Positions 59,281 through 64,000 of a DNA stretch of 64,000 nt are shown in pieces (within the stretch, counting starts at the first letter, position 1; every line of letters begins with the position of its first letter). A model generated the notes under the pieces. That model had not been told where the DNA came from. It saw only the letters and a program-made list of their open reading frames with translations, and made no database searches. A program made the translations under genes and the position numbers. The stretch is from the NCBI GenBank assembly GCA_028023455.1, contig JAQFVV010000254.1, forward strand, positions 870,001-934,000, given 5' to 3'. The stretch comes from Epiperipatus broadwayi (Eukaryota; Onychophora; Udeonychophora; Euonychophora; Peripatidae).

Positions 59281-60400
59281 TGGAACAACACACTTGGACA
59301 TGGAAATATATCAAATGGGCACTGGGATATGCACCTGACATAAAAGTGCCATTAGCTATTCGATGTAATAATGATAATTTTGGCAGGCATAACATGATTC
59401 TGCCAATATTTAAATACTTTAAAAACAAATTGCAAGCAAACCAACCAATTCAATATGGCAATGAAATGTTTGGCACAATCGAAGACCAACCCATATTCAA
59501 AGAAGAAATCTACATTAAAAAAATGGAAAATATGAGCAACTCATGCCACCATGGATCCCCTGGAATACCATTATTTGTGCTAAAGCACTTAGGATGGTTT
59601 ACAGCAAATTACCTTACTAATTTGGCCAACTATCTGACCCAAGAGGTTATACAAATGCAGGCAGTCTATCCCATTGCAATAGTTCCATACAACAAAAAGA
59701 AGATAAGTACTTTCACCCTAGATTAATTAAGACCCATCTCAATGGGCCCTCTACCAATAAAAATTCTAGAAAAGGTAATAAAAGACATGATAGAGCCATA
59801 CCTACTACCCATCATCTCCAAAACACAATTTGCAAAAAAAGCTTCATCAATGCTACAGGCAGCCTTCCTATTTAAAGCTATAATGATAACTATCTGAGAA
59901 AAAAAGAAATATAGTCCAGTGGTGGTGCAAATGGATATAGCATTGGCATTTGACTTAGTAAAAATTCCAGTCCTATTGCATATGCTCAAACATACAGACA
60001 TTCCTAGGAGGCTATTATACATAACAGCAAATCTTTATTGAACCATGAAATACATATCATGGTTAATGGAAGAAACTCACCATCTTTTATCCCCACTCAA
60101 TCACTATCACAAGGGTCCCCCATTAGTGCATTGCTGTTTGCCTTCTACATTAATCCTCTCATTGAGAAAATCAATCAAACATTTGAGGGGATCAACATAC
60201 CCGCAACAATGCAACAACTGACATCCCTAGCTTACATGGATGATATCATGGTCTTCCTGCTTTCCAAAAAACAGATACCTAAGCTACAAAAGATAATTGA
60301 TAATTATTCAATAGAATACGGGCTTAAAATTAATACAACAAAAGCATCAGCCTGGGCCATATACACAAGAAAGCAGTGTGGATCCATATACAAGGGATAG
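59281..60400 (+). pseudogene. LINE copy 1 ORF2, reverse transcriptase domain
   Basis: The finger region (59281-59726) has NSCHHGSPGIPLFVLKHLGW-like and AVYPIAIVPYNKKK blocks. After a stop the frame continues with LRPISMGPLPIKILEKVI (about 59728). Palm motif A is MDIALAFDLVK (59931-59963), motif B is SQGSPISALLFAFYINPL (about 60105) and motif C is AYMDDIMVF, with YMDD at 60232-60243. A TGA at about 59896 and a frameshift near 60022 break it. All catalytic aspartates survive. It once synthesised cDNA at the nicked target. Confidence 0.8.
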
Positions 60401-61487
60401 ACAAACCCATTCCTGGGGTTTCCATTTTATATGAGAGCCACAGGAATGAGATGCTAAATACAGAACAAGCTGAAAGAAGAAACTGAAAACATTACAAAAT
60501 CCCTAGCAAAAGCATATCTATCAATACATTCAAAAATACAATTGATTAATATATTAATCACAACTAAAATAGCATATTATATACCAATAATTTCTTTTTC
60601 CAATGCATTCAAATCCAAGATAAACTCAATGTTCAATCAACTTATTTGGTCCAGAAAAACAGTGGCCATTTCCATAAAAAAAACTTAGAAGACCAACAGA
60701 TATAGGTGGACTGGGCCTACACGATATCACCATCTTTCACATGCAAAAACTTAGAAATGTAATAATCACAACAGTCAATCAATTTCCCAAACTGAAACCT
60801 CTACTACAAATAACCCCCACAGACAGACCACCACCCAAGGGTTCATGCATTGAACTAATGATATACCAATGTAAAATAGAAAAGAAAATCCCAGATCAAT
60901 ACATACAAAAATACAAATACTGGGAAATATACAATCTCACACACACAAACAACAATGGAAAAAATAACACAACACCAATAATAGAAATAATCAACAAGAA
61001 AATGATAAAAGAATATAAAAAATGGAAATTGGAACCAATATTTTTTGATTTTGTTCTGAAAATGAACCTGGATGCACTACCAACTCCCAATTTTCCATTT
61101 CACAGAAGGATGTACATATCTATTGATCCTTTCTGTGGATTATGTCATGAAACAGAAGAAACATGGAAGCACATAATGGACCACTGTAGAGGACTAAATC
61201 AAGTTAGAGACATAATACGTAATGTATACAGAAAAAATAATACCAGGATAGAACAATTAATGGAAGCTTACAAGGGCAAATCAATACCCACCATCAGAGC
61301 AGCAACATTTCTACTGTATACTCTGTGGTGCATCAGGTGCAAATTTCTAATTGGGAAAAATACTAGACAACACCCTTCAACATTTCAAAACAAGCTAATG
61401 CAGATACAAAATCGGGACAAATTGATCACATCCCCAGACATATATGCAGCAACTTGGTCTCTGATCAAACAAAGATCAAGGCTATAA
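60401..61487 (+). pseudogene. LINE copy 1 ORF2, thumb and C-terminal zinc-finger-like domain
   Basis: Bases 60401-60740 carry the thumb in shifted frames with several stops. A 248-codon open frame then runs from 60741 to 61487. Counting from its first Met it contains C132, C135, H144 and C149 (CGLCHETEETWKHIMDHC), the zf-RVT-like motif near the C-terminus of many L1/Tx1 ORF2 proteins. A tryptophan-rich end (LYTLWCIRCKF, TWSLIKQRSRL) follows. This uninterrupted stretch is the best preserved part of ORF2. Confidence 0.75.
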
Positions 61488-61649
61488 TAAAGCTTCAGAT
61501 TGCAAAACTATAAACAAAGACTATGCATTTGATTGTAAATATACAAATAAACTTGTGTACTGTTTGTAAATCTATTTTATCTGTGTACCTTTTTCTGGTG
61601 ATACCACATGTAACTTACTTATTGTCCAATAAAGTATATTGTTGAAATC

Positions 61650-61650
<1 letters not shown>

Positions 61651-61685
<35 letters not shown>

Positions 61686-61686
61686 T
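61651..61686 (+). repeat. TAA-type tail of LINE copy 1
   Basis: About twelve AAT/TAA units lie at the 3' end of the LINE, following an AATAAA (about 61629). A simple-repeat tail is normal for several LINE clades in place of poly-A. Confidence 0.85.
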
Positions 61687-61689
61687 AAT

Positions 61690-62089
61690 GTAGCGCCACC
61701 TGGTTACTTACATTGTTGCAGGTAAGAAAAAAGTCTCCTAGTTTTTTTCAAATTAAATAGCTATACAAGTGGATTTTTCCCTTAAATATTTAAATATGCT
61801 ATACTCAATGCCTACCCGAGTGTTTTAAGAAATGTATGTGTCCTAAAATAATTAGTGAACAACGATATAAAAAATCAATAATAGTTACGAGTAGTAATTA
61901 ATTCTCCGGTATGGCGTATAGACGCCAATGCAAAAAATTATAATTAATAACATTATTTAGAATCAAAAAGTAAAAAGAGTAGAAGGAAAAATAGTGAAAA
62001 ACATAATAAGTTTTTAAATTTTAAAAAATAGTTTAAAAAATCAAAACAAAACCTTACCTTGTTGAAAAATTACTTGCATAAATAATAAA
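61690..62089 (+). promoter_or_regulatory. Presumed 5' UTR/promoter of LINE copy 2
   Basis: This 400-bp stretch lies between the tail of copy 1 and the ORF1 start of copy 2. It begins TAGCGCCACCTGG. It holds a GCAGGTAAG splice-donor-like site (61717-61725), a 5-bp hairpin (CTTAC/GTAAG) and a perfect 6-bp hairpin TGGCGTATAGACGCCA at about 61912-61927. No TATA box stands out. The function is inferred from position. Confidence 0.5.
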
Positions 62090-63742
62090 ATGGTGACTAC
62101 CCAGTCATCAGCTCAAGAAGCTGGGCCTTCACACCACACAAGAAAAACATATGCAACTATTGCAAAAACTTACCAAGATAATGTAAACCCGGGAAAAAAT
62201 CCCAGATTTAGAAAGACTACATCAGACAATCTTAAAGACTTGGATCTAGTAAACCAAAATGAAATTGAGCCCCCCCACACACAATGGACAGATGATATGC
62301 TGGAACAGATTGGGGTCAGATTCAATAATACGATACCTAGAACCCTTTTTTCTACATTCAAAAGATTTTTTACTGAAAAATCAATAGTGTTGGCGGTAAC
62401 AGACAATCACTGCACTCTCTACCGTTTCCCCAAGGAGCTACTTATTGAAGCACTAAACAAAAATAATTTACTGGAGACAGTACAATGCATAGGTGACCAT
62501 CCAAATAGCAGATATGTAGCGGTTGAGTTTTGTGAAGCTACACAAAGGGATCAATTCAAAAATCATATTAAAACTCTAGGTAATTTTGCAATCGTACGAG
62601 TTGATGAAAACAGATACAAAAACATCACTGGAGTATTAAAAAATGCCTACTTCGGATATAGCTTTGACGATTTCCAAAGAATGATGAATCCATTCGGAAA
62701 GGTTACTCTTTTTCAGCAGATATACCTCAAAGAAACATCAGTACCCGTATTCACAAATAGTTTTGAATACAAAGTAAAGCTAAACAAAGAAATCGATCCA
62801 GAAAACATTCCAACACACATAACAGACCAAGAGGCAATGCTATACTTATATATCCGAGGACTAAAGCCACGTTGTTTCGCCTGTGGCAAAAGAGGCCACA
62901 TAGCAACGCAATGCAATGAAGAAGTAAATCTAGTGGAAGAGAATAACCACCCCTCACAAAGATTAGAAGGGAAACCAAATAGAGCACACAAATCCACAGA
63001 GCAGGAAAACTTAGATTTCCCCCCACTTAAGTCAATATCAAAAATTAAAATTAATAAAAATAAAATGATAGACCATCCCCCAAGCAAGTCAATGGAAATA
63101 ACAATTAACACAAACATGAATGAGGAAGAGGAAAACTTTGAACCCCAGGCAAAATCACTTAGTGATAAGTTAATAGAAAATGAAAATAATTACATGCAAA
63201 AAGAAACAAAAGAACTGCCAAACGGAGATAATAATCAAGCTGAGGACAAAACAATAAACAAAATGACAACTGAAATAATGGATACCATCACACAATCCTT
63301 TCCAGCAGTTGAAAACACACCTCCGGAAAGTAAACAAAAACAAGCAGAACAAAAAAAAATAGAGAAAATAAATGAAAGCATGCAAAATGAAGCAAAGGAA
63401 ATCCCAAAAGAAAATAAATATCAAACAGAACACACAATAATAAATAAAACCGCAACAGAAATCATGGACAGCATTACAGAGTTTTTTCCAAATGTTGGCA
63501 GCACACTAACGGAAATTAAAAGAAAGCAGCCCAAAGCAAAAAAAACTAGAGAAAGCAAAAAAATTAAAACAAACGAGCAAGAACTTACACAAGTAGACTT
63601 GCCGGACCAATCATCAGATGAATCTATGGAAATAGAATCACTCTTACTGGAAGAAATGACTTTGGAAAACGAAAACAAAGAGACTGCAATAGATAAACAT
63701 GCAAATAGTAAGTCTGCCAGCAGCAAAAAAAAACCGCAATGA
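62090..63742 (+). CDS. LINE ORF1 protein, zinc-knuckle nucleic-acid binder (intact)
   Basis: This 550-residue frame is uninterrupted and is the only long intact gene here. ORF1 proteins of this type package the LINE RNA. Residues 1-60 are polar (SAQEAGPSHHTRKTYATIAK), and residues 65-255 form a globular region with a structured RNA-binding-like fold (SRYVAVEFCEATQRD, YFGYSFDDFQRMMNPFGKV). One CCHC knuckle has C262, C265, H270 and C275 (CFACGKRGHIATQC). The rest is a charged low-complexity tail with a 62-residue tandem repeat (starts at M369 and M431: MQKETKELP and MQNEAKEIP), then a KKTRESKKIKTNE basic patch and acidic SDESMEIES. The start follows a polyA-rich leader (ATAAAATGG). ORF2 follows 98 bp later. 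Confidence 0.85.
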   Translation: MVTTQSSAQEAGPSHHTRKTYATIAKTYQDNVNPGKNPRFRKTTSDNLKDLDLVNQNEIEPPHTQWTDDMLEQIGVRFNNTIPRTLFSTFKRFFTEKSIVLAVTDNHCTLYRFPKELLIEALNKNNLLETVQCIGDHPNSRYVAVEFCEATQRDQFKNHIKTLGNFAIVRVDENRYKNITGVLKNAYFGYSFDDFQRMMNPFGKVTLFQQIYLKETSVPVFTNSFEYKVKLNKEIDPENIPTHITDQEAMLYLYIRGLKPRCFACGKRGHIATQCNEEVNLVEENNHPSQRLEGKPNRAHKSTEQENLDFPPLKSISKIKINKNKMIDHPPSKSMEITINTNMNEEEENFEPQAKSLSDKLIENENNYMQKETKELPNGDNNQAEDKTINKMTTEIMDTITQSFPAVENTPPESKQKQAEQKKIEKINESMQNEAKEIPKENKYQTEHTIINKTATEIMDSITEFFPNVGSTLTEIKRKQPKAKKTRESKKIKTNEQELTQVDLPDQSSDESMEIESLLLEEMTLENENKETAIDKHANSKSASSKKKPQ

Positions 63743-63840
63743 AAAAACGTTTAGCTCGCAGGTAGGAGATAAAATTCCAGCACTCTAATCGGCAAAAAAT
63801 ATAAATAATATCCCCTACATACAAAAATATACAATTCAAA

Positions 63841-64000
63841 TGAAGATAAATATTAGTGCAGTAAACATCCGAGGTTTGAATTCAATTAAAAGAATGCAGC
63901 AAATTAAATATTGGATACAGACAACACAACCATCCATTTTAGGGCTATTGGAAACAAAAATTTATAGTGGATCCCTTTGATCCAGTGCTACATATGAATA
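63841..64000 (+). pseudogene. LINE copy 2 ORF2, N-terminal start (broken, runs off window)
   Basis: MKINISAVNIRGLNSIKRMQ, then PSILGLLETKIYSGS matches the endonuclease start of copy 1 (VNIRG and LLETKI motifs with the catalytic Asn and Glu). A TGA at about 63979 interrupts the frame after residue 46, where copy 1 continues. A one-base substitution or a small frameshift would explain it. The window ends before anything further can be seen. Confidence 0.7.

Larger units (their letters stand above)
57725..61690 (+). mobile_element. Tx1/L1-like LINE, copy 1 (5'-truncated, dead)
   Basis: The order is the ORF1 C-terminus, ORF2 with endonuclease and reverse transcriptase, a C-terminal zinc-finger-like domain, a short 3' UTR with AATAAA-like signals (about 61547 and 61629) and a TAA-type tail at 61651-61686. 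At least eight stops or frameshifts break ORF2. The endonuclease type, FADD-less YMDD palm and CCHC C-terminus suit the L1/Tx1 group. The exact clade needs a phylogeny. The next LINE begins directly after the tail. Confidence 0.8.

Noticed and set aside
62170-63839. Minus-strand frames of up to 134 codons opposite LINE ORF1
   Set aside because: They are antisense shadows of the intact zinc-knuckle ORF1.

Overview
The window is very A+T-rich animal nuclear DNA made almost entirely of transposon sequence; no host gene can be supported. The repeat types (Tx1/L1-like LINE with a zinc-knuckle ORF1, RTE-like LINE scraps, mariner, hAT and pogo-like relics, tRNA-derived SINE heads, hammerhead-bearing retrozyme-like units) suggest an invertebrate. 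The sequence does not resolve the phylum. Almost every open frame is chance, low complexity, or a decayed transposon gene. The one long intact coding region is a LINE ORF1 at 62090-63742.

Layout. 1-10 kb: AT-rich DNA with RTE-like LINE 3' ends on both strands, an internally deleted mariner transposase, a tRNA-like SINE head and a small dispersed repeat. 10.2-13.5 kb: three palindromic insertions, A (10252-12196), B nested inside A (11169-12054) and G (12777-13469). 15-20 kb: a long (TAA)n array, a hAT MITE and a pogo-like MITE. 21.6-27.1 kb: two copies of a 1.4 kb repeat (family E), one split by a probable solo LTR carrying long poly-C tracts. 29-39.3 kb: hAT MITEs, palindromic insertions F (32660-33100) and D (38819-39262), a foldback MITE and a 100-bp tandem repeat. 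40.4-51.7 kb: two copies of another long repeat (family I), the second hit by palindromic insertion H (50109-50573). 51.7-55.1 kb: a split B copy and a tandem array C with a 418-bp period. 57.7-64 kb: a decayed LINE followed by a better preserved 5' end of a related LINE that runs off the window.

The striking content is a set of short non-coding elements that behave alike. Families A, B, C and D carry recognisable type I hammerhead ribozymes (CTGATGA, stem II, GAAA, very short stem III, cleavage triplet, stem I with an internal loop). In A, B and C the ribozyme recurs in direct orientation at 457, 378 and 418 bp. This is the arrangement of animal retrozymes, which are small retroelements moving through circular RNA. 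Six insertions (A, B, D, F, G, H) are inverted-repeat palindromes flanked by 12-22 bp target-site duplications. In G the two 186-bp arms differ at one base, yet differ more from a direct copy next to them. This suggests the palindromes arose by snap-back (self-primed) DNA synthesis during insertion. A Tx1/L1-like or RTE-like LINE could have supplied the reverse transcriptase in trans.
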